DNA of 64,000 bases from Mycolicibacterium sp. CBMA 226 (GCF_009729075.1 NZ_VTGY01000013.1:124001-188000), one strand, 5' to 3'. Shown: positions 32,575 through 42,460, counted from the first letter of the stretch. Notes: generated by a model not told the origin, from the letters alone. Translations and numbers: made by a program.

Positions 32575-32921
32575 GGCTAGCAGTAGAACACAGGGGTCAT
32601 TCGGGCCGACCTGGCCCAGACCGTTGAGCGGGCGGCGACTGTTGTGAGCACGTCGGCGTGTCTTCGCGGACAGGACGCGACGTGTCGGCTCTGTTGTGAC
32701 ACTTACGATTTGAGCTCGTCAGCATCGGTTGACAATGTCCGGTTTGGTGACGGCTCCGGACGGAAGGTGCCAGGCACGTCCGCATTCTTTCCGCGCTGAG
32801 GGCGACAAATGTCGAGTGGATGCCACCGTGCCCGCAGAGTCGATCGTGGTGGCTGATTGGTCCCGCGGTAATGGCGGGAAAGTTCGAGTACGCAACGCCG
32901 CCGGCGCAGAGTCAACCCAAC
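32575..32921. other. Intergenic region with a dispersed repeat copy
   Basis: Small reading frames on both strands here have no recognisable domain and no ribosome site, and are not called. Bases 32718-32760 are similar to the palindrome cluster at 42358-42400: shared are GTCAGCAT, TGACA-TGTC and TGACGGCTCC with matching spacing, and TGACAC about 20 bases before. No other feature was found. Confidence 0.5.
32718..32760. repeat. Dispersed intergenic repeat, diverged copy
   Basis: GTCAGCAT-CGGTTGACAATGTC then, after a short stretch, GTGACGGCTCC. The paired GTCAGC/GCTGAC units that are intact at 42358 are decayed here. About two thirds of bases agree over some 60 positions. Confidence 0.5.
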
Positions 32922-33779
32922 CTACGCCTCCAGCGTCCGCTTGCTGACGAACTGCCGTTCGACGCCGGTCACCGGGTCGGTGAACGCGAGCCGGTGGGCC
33001 AGCAGCCGCAGCGGTGTCGAGAAATCTCCAGGCGCCACGTCAAGCACCGTGGGATACAACGGATCACCGTCGATCGGCAACCCCAGCGAGTTCATGTGCA
33101 CGCGCAGCTGATGCGTACGGCCCGTCGACGGCGTCAACCGGACCAGCCCGTCCCCCAGCGGCTCGACCAACGTCACCGCATTGACCTCACCCGGCTCCAC
33201 GACGGCCTGTAAAGACCCGCGGTGCTTCACAATTCGGTTGCGCAGCTCGACCGGCTCGGCCAGCGTCCCGGCCGCCGACCGCGCCAGATACGTCTTGGAC
33301 GCCGCGCCCGACGCGAACATCGTCTGATACGCCCCGCGGACCTCGCGTCGCGCGGTGAACACCAGTACGCCGGCGGTCAGCCGGTCCAGCCGGTGCGCTG
33401 GCGACAGTTCCCACAACCCCAAGGCCCGGCGCAGCCGGACCAGCGCCGTCTGCACGACATGCGCGCCGCGCGGCATGGTGGCGAGGAAATGTGGCTTGTC
33501 GACCACGACGATGTTCTCGTCGCGGTACAGCACCGGCAGGTCGAACGGGACCACGACCTCGTCGGGCAGGTCACGGTACCAGTAGACGAACGCGCCGGCC
33601 GGCAGCTCAGTGGCGTCGTCCACAACTGACCCATCAGCGCAAATCACCTCGCCGGCAAGGACTTTCGCGGCCGCGTCGGCGCCGAACCGGGACCGCAGCT
33701 CAGCCAGCACCGGCCCGCCGTGCACCCGTAGTCGGGCAGGCCCGATCCCCTCGTAGCCGGGACGGACGGGCAGGCTCAA
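32922..33779 (-). CDS. RluA-family pseudouridine synthase
   Basis: A 285-residue pseudouridine synthase. The catalytic aspartate is in HRLDRLTAGVLVF, with the RluA-type KxYLA segment (ASKTYLARS) and the late RTHQLRVHMNSLGLPIDGD. It modifies a uridine in rRNA or tRNA; the target cannot be read from sequence. Position and length fit Rv3300c. It overlaps glpD2 by 4 bases (ATGA type). In M. tuberculosis phoY1 lies between the two genes; it is missing here. Confidence 0.92.
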   Translation of the reverse strand: MSLPVRPGYEGIGPARLRVHGGPVLAELRSRFGADAAAKVLAGEVICADGSVVDDATELPAGAFVYWYRDLPDEVVVPFDLPVLYRDENIVVVDKPHFLATMPRGAHVVQTALVRLRRALGLWELSPAHRLDRLTAGVLVFTARREVRGAYQTMFASGAASKTYLARSAAGTLAEPVELRNRIVKHRGSLQAVVEPGEVNAVTLVEPLGDGLVRLTPSTGRTHQLRVHMNSLGLPIDGDPLYPTVLDVAPGDFSTPLRLLAHRLAFTDPVTGVERQFVSKRTLEA

Positions 33780-35521
33780 TCGAGCGGCACCGGCTCGAGG
33801 ATCTCCGCGCGAGCCTCGGGAGCCGCCGCCCGCAACGCGTCTGCGGATTCGTCGTCGGGCTGCGTCTGCGACAGCACCTCGGCTTCGACCCGGGCCAGGT
33901 AGGTCGCGACCTCACGGTCGACATCCTCGGCACTCCAACCCAGCACGGGCGCAACAACTTCCGCGACCTCACGCGCGCAGTCGACACCGCGGTGCTGGTA
34001 CTCGATGGAGATTCGCATGCGGCGGGCCAGGATGTCCTCGAGGTGCAACGCGCCCTCCGCGGCGGCCGCGTACCAGGCCTCGACCTTCAGGTACACCGGC
34101 GCCTCGGTGATGGGCTCCAGGAGCTCGGGCCTCTCGCGGGCCATGTCCAGCACCTCGCCGATCAGCGAGCCGTAGCGGTCCAGGAGGTGCCGCACCCGGT
34201 AGGGATGCAGACCGTAGTGCTGGCCGACATGTTCGGTCTGGTTGATCAGCGCGAAGTAGCCGTCGGCGCCGAGCAGCGGCACCTTCTCGGTGATCGACGG
34301 CGCCACCCGTGTCGGCACGAACTCGCTGGCCGCGTCGATGGCGTCTTCGCCCATGACCCGGTAGGTCGTGTACTTGCCACCGGCGATGGCCACCAGGCCC
34401 GGCGCCGGCACCGCGACCGCGTGCTCGCGGGACAGCTTGGAGGTCTCCTCGCTCTCACCGGCCAGCAGTGGGCGCAGGCCCGCGTAGACACCGTCGATGT
34501 CGGCATGGTTGAGCGGCGTGGCCAGCACCTTGTTGACGTGCCCGAGGATGTAGTCGATGTCGGCCTTGGTCGCCGCCGGGTGCGCCAGGTCGAGGTTCCA
34601 GTCGGTGTCCGTGGTGCCGATGATCCAGTGCGTCCCCCACGGGATCACGAACAGCACCGACTTCTCGGTCCGCAGGATGATCGCCACCTCGCTGACGATG
34701 CGATCGCGCGGCACGACGATGTGCACGCCCTTGGAGGCGCGGACCCGGAACCGGCCGCGCTGCTTCGAGAGCGCCTGAATCTCGTCGGTCCATACCCCGG
34801 TGGCGTTGACCACCACGTGGCCGCACACCTCGGTGACCGCACCGGTTTCCGAATCGCGGACCCGCACGCCGGTGACCCGGTCACCTTCACGGAGCAGCGC
34901 CACGACCTGCGTCGAGGTGCGGACGACGGCGCCGTAGTGCGCCGCGGTGCGGGCGACGGTCATGGTGTGCCGGGCGTCGTCGACAACGGTGTCGTAGTAG
35001 CGGATCGCACCGATCAGCGAACTGCGCTTGAGGCCGGGAGCCAGCCGCAGCGCCCCGGCCTTGAGCAGATGCTTCTGCGCGGGGACCGACTTGGCGCCAC
35101 CCAACTGGTCGTAGAGGAAGATGCCCGCGGCGATGTAGGGGCGCTCCCAGACTCGCTTGGTGAGCGGGAACAGGAACGGCAACGGCTTCACGAGGTGCGG
35201 CGCCAAGGTGGTCAGCGACAGTTCGCGTTCATACAGCGCCTCGCGCACCAGGCCGAACTCGAGTTGTTCGAGGTAACGCAGGCCGCCGTGGAACATCTTG
35301 CTGCTGCGGCTCGAGGTGCCGGAGGCGAAATCGCGCGCCTCGACCAATGCGACCTTCAACCCGCGCGTCGCCGCGTCGAGCGCCGCGCCGGCGCCGACGA
35401 CGCCGCCACCGATCACGATGACGTCGAACTGCTCGGCACCGAGCCGGTTCCACGCGGTGTCGCGCTGCACGGGGCTCAGTAGGGTCTGACCATTGCCCGG
35501 ACCTGGAATCGGGTCACTCAC
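33776..35521 (-). CDS. glpD2: Aerobic glycerol-3-phosphate dehydrogenase GlpD2
   Basis: A 581-residue FAD-dependent enzyme that oxidises sn-glycerol 3-phosphate to dihydroxyacetone phosphate and passes electrons to menaquinone at the membrane. The FAD motif is DVIVIGGGVVGAGAALDAA, followed by the family SRSSKMFHGGLRYLEQ segment; the C-terminal helical cap is complete. The GTG start (SDPIPGPGNGQ) gives a length close to M. tuberculosis GlpD2 (585). It lies 73 bases downstream of lpdA on the same strand and is coupled to the RluA-type gene. Confidence 0.95.
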   Translation of the reverse strand: MSDPIPGPGNGQTLLSPVQRDTAWNRLGAEQFDVIVIGGGVVGAGAALDAATRGLKVALVEARDFASGTSSRSSKMFHGGLRYLEQLEFGLVREALYERELSLTTLAPHLVKPLPFLFPLTKRVWERPYIAAGIFLYDQLGGAKSVPAQKHLLKAGALRLAPGLKRSSLIGAIRYYDTVVDDARHTMTVARTAAHYGAVVRTSTQVVALLREGDRVTGVRVRDSETGAVTEVCGHVVVNATGVWTDEIQALSKQRGRFRVRASKGVHIVVPRDRIVSEVAIILRTEKSVLFVIPWGTHWIIGTTDTDWNLDLAHPAATKADIDYILGHVNKVLATPLNHADIDGVYAGLRPLLAGESEETSKLSREHAVAVPAPGLVAIAGGKYTTYRVMGEDAIDAASEFVPTRVAPSITEKVPLLGADGYFALINQTEHVGQHYGLHPYRVRHLLDRYGSLIGEVLDMARERPELLEPITEAPVYLKVEAWYAAAAEGALHLEDILARRMRISIEYQHRGVDCAREVAEVVAPVLGWSAEDVDREVATYLARVEAEVLSQTQPDDESADALRAAAPEARAEILEPVPLD

Positions 35522-35594
35522 GGCGGAACTCCTCGTGGTTACTCGTCGGTAGGCCTTGCGCACCCGAGCCTACGTGGTCGGCCCCGTTCGCGTG

Positions 35595-37010
35595 TCAGTC
35601 CAGATCGTCGTGAGCCATGAGCCGGCGTGCCGCCTCGACGATCGAGCCCGAGAACGACGGGTACACCGACAACGTCTGAGCGAGGTCCGTCACCGAGATC
35701 CGGTTCTGCACGGCGAGCGCGATCGGCAGGATCAGCTCGGAGGCGATAGGCGCCACCACGACGCCGCCGATCACCACACCCGTCGCCGGTCGGCAGAAGA
35801 TCTTGACGAAACCGCGCCGCACCAGCGACATCTTCGCGCGTGCATTGGTGGTCAGTGGCAGCATCAGCGTGCGGGCGGGAACGGTGCCGGCATCGATCGC
35901 CGACTGCGGCACGCCTACGGCGGCGATCTCCGGGCGAGTGAACACCGCAGCCGCAACCGTTCGCAGCTTGATCGGCGAAACCCCTTCACCCAGAGCGTGA
36001 TACATCGCGATGCGGCCCTGCATGGCGGCCACCGAGGCCAGCGGCAGCAGGCCCGTACAGTCGCCGGCCGCGTAGATGCCCGGTGCCTTGGTGCGCGACA
36101 CCCGGTCGACCGTCAAGTAGTTCCCGGGACCGAGCTCGATGCCCGCCTTCTCCAGCCCCAGGCCCGAAGTGTTCGGTACTGACCCGATGCTCATCAACGC
36201 GTGGCTGCCCTCCACGACGCGGCCGTCGGCCAGGCTCACCTTGATGCCGTTTTCGGTACGAACCACCGAATCGGCCCGGGCGTTCTTGACCAACGTCACA
36301 CCGCGCTCGGAGAACACCTCCTCGAGCACCGCGGCGGCGTCAGAGTCTTCGTGCGGCAGGATCTGGTCGCGGCTGGCCACGACGGTGACCTTGACACCGA
36401 GTTCGGTGTAGGCGTTGCAGAACTCGGCGCCGGTGACACCGGAGCCCACGATGACGAGGTGCTCGGGCAGGTCGGTGAGGTCGTACAGCTGACGCCAGTT
36501 CAGGATGCGTTCGCCGTCGGGTTTCGCGTTGGGCAGCACCCGGGGGCTCGCGCCGGTGGCGATCAGCACGACGTCGGCCTTGAGAACTCCGGTTCGGCCG
36601 TCGGGCGTCGTGACCTTGACGCGGTGATGCGCCATACCGGGGATGCTGTCGACCAGCTCACCGCAGCCGGCCACCACATTGACCCCGGCGCGCAGCAGCT
36701 GCCCGCCGATGTCGACCGACTGACTGCGCGCCAGTGTCTTGACACGGTTGTTGATCTGCGGCAACGAGATCTTGGCGTCCTCGATCTTGATGTCGAAGCC
36801 CAGCCCGTCGGCCCTACGCAGCTCGGTGCGCACGCCACTCGACGCTATGAACGTCTTGGACGGCACGCAGTCCCAGAGCACGCAGGCACCACCGATGCCG
36901 TCCCGGTCGATGACCGTGACCTCAGTTGCCTCAGGGCCATAACCGGCGGCAACCAGTGCTGCCTCATATCCGGCGGGACCGCCGCCGATGATCACGATGC
37001 GGGTAACCAC
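35595..37010 (-). CDS. lpdA: LpdA-type NAD(P)H quinone reductase / flavoprotein disulfide reductase
   Basis: A 471-residue protein of the pyridine nucleotide-disulfide reductase family. FAD motif IVIIGGGPAGYEAA is at residues 4-17, the active-site region GGACVLWDCVPSKTF has C42 and C47, and VIVGSGVTGAEF-type (LVIVGSGVTGAEF) binds NAD(P). The C-terminal stretch YPSFSGSIVEAA lacks the HPxxSE dyad of true lipoamide dehydrogenases. In M. tuberculosis LpdA (Rv3303c) is a quinone reductase that protects against oxidative stress and is described as having lost part of the disulfide motif; here both cysteines remain. GTG start chosen because it gives the family N-terminus VTRIVIIGGG. Confidence 0.93.
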   Translation of the reverse strand: MVTRIVIIGGGPAGYEAALVAAGYGPEATEVTVIDRDGIGGACVLWDCVPSKTFIASSGVRTELRRADGLGFDIKIEDAKISLPQINNRVKTLARSQSVDIGGQLLRAGVNVVAGCGELVDSIPGMAHHRVKVTTPDGRTGVLKADVVLIATGASPRVLPNAKPDGERILNWRQLYDLTDLPEHLVIVGSGVTGAEFCNAYTELGVKVTVVASRDQILPHEDSDAAAVLEEVFSERGVTLVKNARADSVVRTENGIKVSLADGRVVEGSHALMSIGSVPNTSGLGLEKAGIELGPGNYLTVDRVSRTKAPGIYAAGDCTGLLPLASVAAMQGRIAMYHALGEGVSPIKLRTVAAAVFTRPEIAAVGVPQSAIDAGTVPARTLMLPLTTNARAKMSLVRRGFVKIFCRPATGVVIGGVVVAPIASELILPIALAVQNRISVTDLAQTLSVYPSFSGSIVEAARRLMAHDDLD

Positions 37011-37051
37011 GGCTATATCTAACCCTGAGTTGGGTGTTGGTCGCCCGACAA

Positions 37052-37066
37052 CAAGCCGTAGGCTTG
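37052..37066 (+). promoter_or_regulatory. Leaderless promoter with dyad for the GGCT-like gene
   Basis: CAAGCC-GTA-GGCTTG is a perfect 6-base inverted repeat. It contains TAGGCT (37059-37064), a -10 type hexamer exactly 6 bases before the GTG start. A protein bound to the dyad would block the promoter. Confidence 0.45.
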
Positions 37067-37070
37067 CCGA

Positions 37071-37538
37071 GTGCCGCTCTACGCCGCTTACGGATCGAAC
37101 ATGCATCCGGAGCAGATGCTTCAGCGGGCCCCTCATTCTCCGATGGCGGCCACGGGATGGCTGCACGGCTGGCGGCTGACGTTCGCGGGCGCCGACATCG
37201 GCTGGGAGGGCGCGCTCGCGACGCTGGTTGAGGATCCGATGTCGAAGGTCTTCGTCGTGCTCTACGACATGACCCGCGAGGACGAGGAACGCCTGGACCG
37301 CTGGGAAGGCTCCGAGCTGGGCATCCACAAGAAGATCCGGTGCCGGGTGCACCGGGTGTCATCGGACACCTCGACCGAACCGGTACTCGCCTGGCTGTAC
37401 GTGGTCGACGCCTGGGAGGGCGGGCTGCCGTCCGCCCGATACCTCGGCGTCATGGCTGAGGCCGCCGAGATCGCCGGTGCCCCCGCCGACTACGTCCACC
37501 ACCTCCGCACCCGCCCGTCCCGCAACATCGGGCCGTAG
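37071..37538 (+). CDS. Gamma-glutamylcyclotransferase-like protein
   Basis: A 155-residue GGCT/AIG2-fold protein. LYAAYGSNMHPEQM is the YGSN-type glycine-rich loop, WEGALATLVEDP the core, and VFVVLYDMTREDEERLDRWEG carries the acid-rich helix with the putative catalytic glutamate. Family members cyclise gamma-glutamyl amino acids to 5-oxoproline; the role in a mycothiol-using organism is open. Length and position fit Rv3304. It is divergent from lpdA across 60 bases. Confidence 0.85.
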   Translation: MPLYAAYGSNMHPEQMLQRAPHSPMAATGWLHGWRLTFAGADIGWEGALATLVEDPMSKVFVVLYDMTREDEERLDRWEGSELGIHKKIRCRVHRVSSDTSTEPVLAWLYVVDAWEGGLPSARYLGVMAEAAEIAGAPADYVHHLRTRPSRNIGP

Positions 37539-37552
37539 GGCGCGGTCAGGCG

Positions 37553-38722
37553 TCAGAAAGCAGCGGCCTGCTCGACGATGTTGACCAGCACCCGGACGCC
37601 GACGCCGAGGGCGCGTTCGTCGAGGTCGAAGTTCGGTTGGTGGAGGTCGAGCTGGGGGCCGACGCCGGGCCACACACCCAGCCGCGCCATGGCGCCCGGC
37701 ACCTCTTCCAGGTACCACGAGAAGTCTTCGCCGCCACCGGATTGCTTGGTGTCGGCCAGCGCATCGGGGCCCAGCGCCTCGATGGCGTGCGTCATGATCC
37801 GCGTCGACAACTCCTCGTTGACCACCGGTGGGACGCCGCGCCGGTACAGCACGGTGTGATCCACGTTGAGCGGCGCCAGGAGTGACGAAACGACCTCGCG
37901 GACAATCGATTCCATCTCGACCCAGGCATCACGGCTCGCGGTGCGGATGGTACCGGCCAGGCTCCCAGTCTGCGGAATGGCGTTCGAGGCGAACCCGGCG
38001 TTGACCGCGCCCCACACCATGACGGTGCTGTGTCGCGGGTCGACGCGCCGGGACAGGATGCCGGGTACCCCGGTGATCAGCGTGCCGAGCGCATAGACCA
38101 GATCACCGGTCAGGTGCGGACGGGACGTGTGCCCACCGGGCGAGTGCAGAGTGATCTCGATTTGATCGGCAGCCGACGTGATGGGCCCCGGAATGGTGGC
38201 GACCTTGCCGACCTCGAGCCTCGGATCACAGTGCAGCGCAAAGATTCTCGACACTCCGGCCAGCGCGCCGGCCGAAATGGCATCCAGTGCGCCGCCGGGC
38301 ATCAACTCCTCGGCGGCCTGGAACACCAGGCGCACCCCGACCGGCAGCGTCGGCGCCGACGCCAGCGCCAGGCCGGCACCCAGCAGCACCGACGTGTGGC
38401 CGTCGTGTCCGCAGGCATGCGCGACGTTGGGTGTCGTCGAGGCGAACGGCAGGCCGGTGCGCTCATCCATCGGCAGCGCATCCATATCGGCGCGCAGGGC
38501 GATCCGCGGCCGGTCTTCCGGGCCGAAGTCACAGGTCAGGCCGGTGCCGCCGGGCAGAGTCTTCGGGTTCAACCCGGCCTCGGCCAGCCGCGTCGCGACA
38601 AACTTGGTGGTCTCGAACTCCTGCCGGCCCAACTCCGGGTTGGCGTGCAGATGCCGCCGCCACCCGACCAGGTCACCGTAGTTGTTGGCCAGCCAGCGCT
38701 CGGCGTGGTCCGAGAGGGTCAT
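37553..38722 (-). CDS. amiA1: M20-family amidohydrolase AmiA1
   Basis: A 389-residue metal-dependent amidohydrolase of the hippurate/indole-acetyl-amino-acid hydrolase type. Metal-binding residues: LRADMDALPMDE, HACGHDGHTSVLLGAG (HACGHDGH), and E-E in AAEELMPGG; the histidine in ALHCDPRL and the late HIS are present. It removes N-acyl groups from amino acids or peptides. It starts inside the amiB1 stop (4-base overlap) and is the second gene of that pair. Equivalent of Rv3305c. Confidence 0.92.
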   Translation of the reverse strand: MTLSDHAERWLANNYGDLVGWRRHLHANPELGRQEFETTKFVATRLAEAGLNPKTLPGGTGLTCDFGPEDRPRIALRADMDALPMDERTGLPFASTTPNVAHACGHDGHTSVLLGAGLALASAPTLPVGVRLVFQAAEELMPGGALDAISAGALAGVSRIFALHCDPRLEVGKVATIPGPITSAADQIEITLHSPGGHTSRPHLTGDLVYALGTLITGVPGILSRRVDPRHSTVMVWGAVNAGFASNAIPQTGSLAGTIRTASRDAWVEMESIVREVVSSLLAPLNVDHTVLYRRGVPPVVNEELSTRIMTHAIEALGPDALADTKQSGGGEDFSWYLEEVPGAMARLGVWPGVGPQLDLHQPNFDLDERALGVGVRVLVNIVEQAAAF

Positions 38723-39933
38723 CCGCGCCCTGCCTTCACTTGTTGCTGAACCACTGCCCGGTCCGCCATCTGCTGCAAAACCCGGGCCCGCTCGTCAGGT
38801 GCCTGCGCCAAGGCAACCACCGTGCGCGCCAACATGATTGCACCCTCGGTCACGGCCTGGTCCGCGCTCGGCCCGGCCGCCGCGGCGGTGAACTCCGGTT
38901 GGTGGATCGACGCCCCGTTGGCCTCGATCCCGACCACCGGGTGGATTCCCGGCATCACCCGCGTGACGTTACCCATGTCGGTACTGCCAAGAGGCACAGA
39001 CACTTCCAGATCGATGGGCAACGGGCTCCGGCCCAACCGCTCCATCTCGGCGCGGAACACCGTCGTCAACCACGGATCGGGTGTCAGCGCGTCGTACCTG
39101 GGTGACACCTCGGTCACCTCGTGCGTACAGCCCGTTGCCAGCGCGCCGGCAGCGAAGCACGAGAACATGCGCACTTCCAGCTCGTCCAGCGATGCCGAGT
39201 CCGTGGCACGCATGGTGTACAGCAATTCCGTATGTGCCGGAATGACATTCGGGGCCTGGCCGCCATCGGTGACGATGCCGTGCACCATCTGGCCGGGCGT
39301 GAGCTGCTGCCGCAACAGCCCGATCGCGACCTGAGCGACAGTCACCGCGTCCGCGGCGTTGACACCCAGGTACGGAGCGACGGCGGCGTGCGACTCGCGC
39401 CCGCGGTAGGCCACCGACACCTCGGAGAGCGCCAGGGACCGCGCCCCTGCGATGTCCACCGGGCCCGGATGCAGCATCACCGACGCCGCGATGTCGTCGA
39501 ACACGCCGGCGTTGAGCAACAACGCCTTTCCACCACCGGCTTCTTCGGCGGGCGTGCCGATCAGTGCGACGGTGATGCCGATCTCGTCGGCGACCTCGGC
39601 CAATGCCAGCGCCGTGCCGACCGCCGACGCAGCAATGATGTTGTGCCCGCACGCATGTCCGATGCCGGGCAGCGCGTCGTACTCGGCGCAGATACCGATC
39701 ACCAGCTCGCCGCTGCCGTAGTCGGCGCGAAACGCGGTGTCCAGGCCGCCGGCGGCCGGGGTGACGTGGAAGCCCCGTTCGGCGACGAGTGCCTGGGTCT
39801 TGGCGCAACTGCGGTGCTCCGCGAACGCCAGTTCCGGTTCGGCGTGGATCGAGTGGGACAGTTCGATCAAATCGGCGCGCTGACGCGCGACGGCATCGGT
39901 GACCGTCTGCAGCGCGTCTCCCGTCAGCATCAT
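38719..39933 (-). CDS. amiB1: M20-family amidohydrolase AmiB1
   Basis: A 404-residue paralog of the neighbouring AmiA1. Signatures: [20 protein letters not shown] (metal-binding HACGHN), [14 protein letters not shown] (catalytic E-E) and [11 protein letters not shown]. Members of this branch include p-aminobenzoyl-glutamate and cytosolic dipeptide hydrolases. First gene of amiB1-amiA1; divergent from deoD across 83 bases. Equivalent of Rv3306c. Substrate unknown. Confidence 0.92.
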   Translation of the reverse strand: MMLTGDALQTVTDAVARQRADLIELSHSIHAEPELAFAEHRSCAKTQALVAERGFHVTPAAGGLDTAFRADYGSGELVIGICAEYDALPGIGHACGHNIIAASAVGTALALAEVADEIGITVALIGTPAEEAGGGKALLLNAGVFDDIAASVMLHPGPVDIAGARSLALSEVSVAYRGRESHAAVAPYLGVNAADAVTVAQVAIGLLRQQLTPGQMVHGIVTDGGQAPNVIPAHTELLYTMRATDSASLDELEVRMFSCFAAGALATGCTHEVTEVSPRYDALTPDPWLTTVFRAEMERLGRSPLPIDLEVSVPLGSTDMGNVTRVMPGIHPVVGIEANGASIHQPEFTAAAAGPSADQAVTEGAIMLARTVVALAQAPDERARVLQQMADRAVVQQQVKAGRG

Positions 39934-40016
39934 GGAAGTATCGCACCGGCCCGTTCGGGCCCAGCTGGCAACTGTCGGGGCGAGCGAAGCGACGGGATAG
40001 ACCTAAGGTGGACGCC

Positions 40017-40823
40017 GTGACCGATCCGCAGGCCACCCCTGACTTCGCCGCCCCCCAGGCCGCCGCCGCCATCCGTGACCGCACCGGAACAGCCCGCTTC
40101 GACGTGGCCGTGGTGCTCGGTTCGGGCTGGGCCCCGGCCGCCGCGGCACTGGGCGAGCCGACATCCACCATCGCCATGGGTGACCTCCCCGGATTCACCC
40201 CACCGACCGCGTCCGGGCACGGCGGGCAGGTGTTGGCGCTGCAGGTCGGCGGCCGCAACGTGCTCGTGCTCTTGGGCCGAATCCACGCCTACGAGGGCCA
40301 TGACCTGCGGCACGTCGTCCACCCGGTACGCACCGCCATCGCCGCAGGCGTGCGCACCGTGATACTGACCAACGCCGCGGGCGGCCTGCGCGCGGAGTAT
40401 TCGGTGGGCCAACCGGTGCTGATCAGTGACCACCTGAACCTGACGGCCCGGTCGCCGCTGGTCGGTGCGCAGTTTGTCGACCTGGTGGACGCCTACTCGC
40501 CGCGGCTGCGGGCACTGGCCCGCGAGGTGGACCCGTCCCTGGCCGAGGGCGTGTACGCCGGGCTGCCCGGCCCGCACTACGAGACGCCGGCCGAAATCCG
40601 GATGCTGCGCACCCTGGGCGCCGATCTGGTCGGCATGTCGACGGTGCACGAGACCATCGCGGCCCGCGCCGGCGGCGCCGAGGTGCTGGGCATCTCGATG
40701 GTGACCAACCTGGCCGCCGGCATGACCGGCGAGCCGCTGAGCCACGCCGAGGTCCTGGAGGCAGGGCGCCAGTCCGCGACCCGGATGGGGACGCTGCTGG
40801 GCGAGGTGTTGGCGCGGCTGTGA
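40017..40823 (+). CDS. deoD: Purine nucleoside phosphorylase
   Basis: A 268-residue trimeric PNP of the class cleaving inosine and guanosine with phosphate. VVLGSGWAP is the phosphate loop, [11 protein letters not shown] and TNAAGGL line the active site, and [19 protein letters not shown] holds the base-binding glutamate; [11 protein letters not shown] and VTNLAAG close the site. The GTG at 40017 gives the M. tuberculosis length, and a -10-like TAAGGT lies 7 bases before it; a GTG three codons earlier is an alternative. Coupled to pmmB by GTGA overlap. Equivalent of Rv3307. Confidence 0.93.
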   Translation: MTDPQATPDFAAPQAAAAIRDRTGTARFDVAVVLGSGWAPAAAALGEPTSTIAMGDLPGFTPPTASGHGGQVLALQVGGRNVLVLLGRIHAYEGHDLRHVVHPVRTAIAAGVRTVILTNAAGGLRAEYSVGQPVLISDHLNLTARSPLVGAQFVDLVDAYSPRLRALAREVDPSLAEGVYAGLPGPHYETPAEIRMLRTLGADLVGMSTVHETIAARAGGAEVLGISMVTNLAAGMTGEPLSHAEVLEAGRQSATRMGTLLGEVLARL

Positions 40824-42328
40824 CCGTCACACCGCTGACCTTCGGCACCGCCGGCCTGCGCGGCCCCATGCGTGAGGGTCTCGACGCCATGAACGTGACC
40901 ACGGTCAGCCGCGCGACGTGGGCGGTGGCGAAGGTGCTCAAAAGCCGTCGCCTGGCCGGGTCGACGGTCGTGGTCGGTCGCGACGCGCGGCACCACTCCG
41001 ACGAATTCGCCACGGCGACAGCGGAAATCTTTGCCGCCCAGGGTTTTACCGTCGTCCTACTCCCCCACCCGGCGCCGACCCCCGTGGTGGCCTATGCCGT
41101 GCGTCATCTCACTGCCGTTGCCGGCGTGCAGATCACCGCGTCGCACAATCCACCCGCCGACAACGGCTACAAGGTGTACTTCGACGGCGGCATCCAGATC
41201 ATCCCGCCGACCGATGTCGACATCGAAACGGCGATGCGCCAGGCCCCGACCGACATCGCCCGGCAGTCCGTCACCTCCACCGACGAGACCCTCATCGAGC
41301 AGTACGCGCGCCGAGCCGGGTCACTGCGCAAGACCGAGGGCGGCGTCCGGGTGGCGCTGACCGCCATGCACGGCGTCGGCGGCACACTGGCGATAGATGT
41401 GCTGAACCGCGCCGCCATCACTGACATCTACACGGTGGCAACGCAATTCGAACCCGACCCGGACTTCCCCACCGTCGCGTTCCCCAATCCGGAGGAACCC
41501 GGAGCCACCGATCTGCTGCTGGCGCTGGCCGCCGAGAGCGACGCCGAAGTCGCGATCGCCCTCGACCCTGACGCGGACCGCTGCGCCGTCGGGATCCCGA
41601 CCACCACCGGCTGGCGCATGCTGTCCGGCAACGAAACCGGTTGGCTGCTGGGCGATTACCTGCTGTCGAACCTGACGGCCGACGAAGCCGCGAACACCGT
41701 CGTCGCCAGCTCACTCGTCTCGTCGCAGCTGCTCGCCAAGATCGCAGCCGACTACGGGACACACCACGTCGAGACCCTCACGGGCTTCAAATGGCTGGCC
41801 CGCGCCGACCAGGGCATCCCCGGCGCCACGCTGCGGTACGCCTACGAGGAGGCCATCGGGCACTGCGTCGACCCCGACACCGTGCGCGACAAAGACGGCA
41901 TCAGCGCGGCCGTGGTGTTCTGCGATCTGGTTGTGGCACTGCGGAAACACGGACAGACCGTGCCGGACCGGTTGGACGTCCTGGCCGCGAAGCACGGCGT
42001 CCACCTCACCGGCGCGGTCTCGGTACATACCGACGCCGATGCGGTGATGGCCCGCCTCCGCGCCGAACCGCCGACCGAGATCGCCGGTATCCCGGTCAGC
42101 GTCGAGGACCTGGCCCAGTTCCGGGGACAACGGCGCACCGACGCCCTCATCTTCACCGGCGAGGGCCTACGGGTCGCGGTGCGTCCGTCAGGCACCGAGC
42201 CAAAGGTCAAGGGCTACCTCGAGATCAGCAGGCGGCCGGCCGCCGATGTGACTGCCGACCGGACCATCGCCGAGTCAGAACTGGCGAGGATCCGGGACGC
42301 GGTAGCCGCCCTCCTGGCCCCGGCCTGA
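40820..42328 (+). CDS. pmmB: Phosphomannomutase/phosphoglucomutase family enzyme PmmB (short N-terminus)
   Basis: A 502-residue alpha-D-phosphohexomutase. [10 protein letters not shown] opens domain 1, the phosphoserine is in [16 protein letters not shown], metal-binding [11 protein letters not shown] marks domain 2, [11 protein letters not shown] the sugar-binding loop of domain 3, and [14 protein letters not shown] the phosphate loop of domain 4. In nucleoside salvage it can act on pentose or hexose phosphates, following DeoD. The GTG start overlaps the deoD stop; as a result the 30 or so residues that usually precede the FGTAGLRG motif are absent. Equivalent of Rv3308. Confidence 0.92.
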   Translation: MTVTPLTFGTAGLRGPMREGLDAMNVTTVSRATWAVAKVLKSRRLAGSTVVVGRDARHHSDEFATATAEIFAAQGFTVVLLPHPAPTPVVAYAVRHLTAVAGVQITASHNPPADNGYKVYFDGGIQIIPPTDVDIETAMRQAPTDIARQSVTSTDETLIEQYARRAGSLRKTEGGVRVALTAMHGVGGTLAIDVLNRAAITDIYTVATQFEPDPDFPTVAFPNPEEPGATDLLLALAAESDAEVAIALDPDADRCAVGIPTTTGWRMLSGNETGWLLGDYLLSNLTADEAANTVVASSLVSSQLLAKIAADYGTHHVETLTGFKWLARADQGIPGATLRYAYEEAIGHCVDPDTVRDKDGISAAVVFCDLVVALRKHGQTVPDRLDVLAAKHGVHLTGAVSVHTDADAVMARLRAEPPTEIAGIPVSVEDLAQFRGQRRTDALIFTGEGLRVAVRPSGTEPKVKGYLEISRRPAADVTADRTIAESELARIRDAVAALLAPA

Positions 42329-42357
42329 GTGTCTCTGACACCTTCGCGCCGGAACCC

Positions 42358-42392
42358 GTCAGCATGCGCTGACATTGTCAGCCCCTGCTGAC
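42358..42392. repeat. Four-unit GTCAGC palindrome cluster
   Basis: Two perfect stems in tandem: GTCAGC-ATGC-GCTGAC and GTCAGC-CCCT-GCTGAC, joined through TGACATTGTCA, itself a perfect palindrome. Four copies of one hexamer thus alternate in orientation within 35 bases. It lies between the convergent stops of pmmB and upp. A diverged copy is at 32718. It could be a bidirectional terminator, a multi-site operator or a mobile repeat. Confidence 0.6.
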
Positions 42393-42460
42393 GGCTCCCG
42401 ATCGCAAATGCTGCGAGAGCAGACGACACGCCGACGCACGCGACACGCCCAACGCCTTCC

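Noticed and set aside
32703-32947. Small frames on both strands in the gap before the RluA-type gene
   Set aside because: They overlap the diverged repeat, lack ribosome sites and show no domain; not supported as genes.
33491-35482. A 660-codon plus-strand frame over glpD2
   Set aside because: Antisense shadow of a clear GlpD2; arginine-rich, no motif and no ribosome site.
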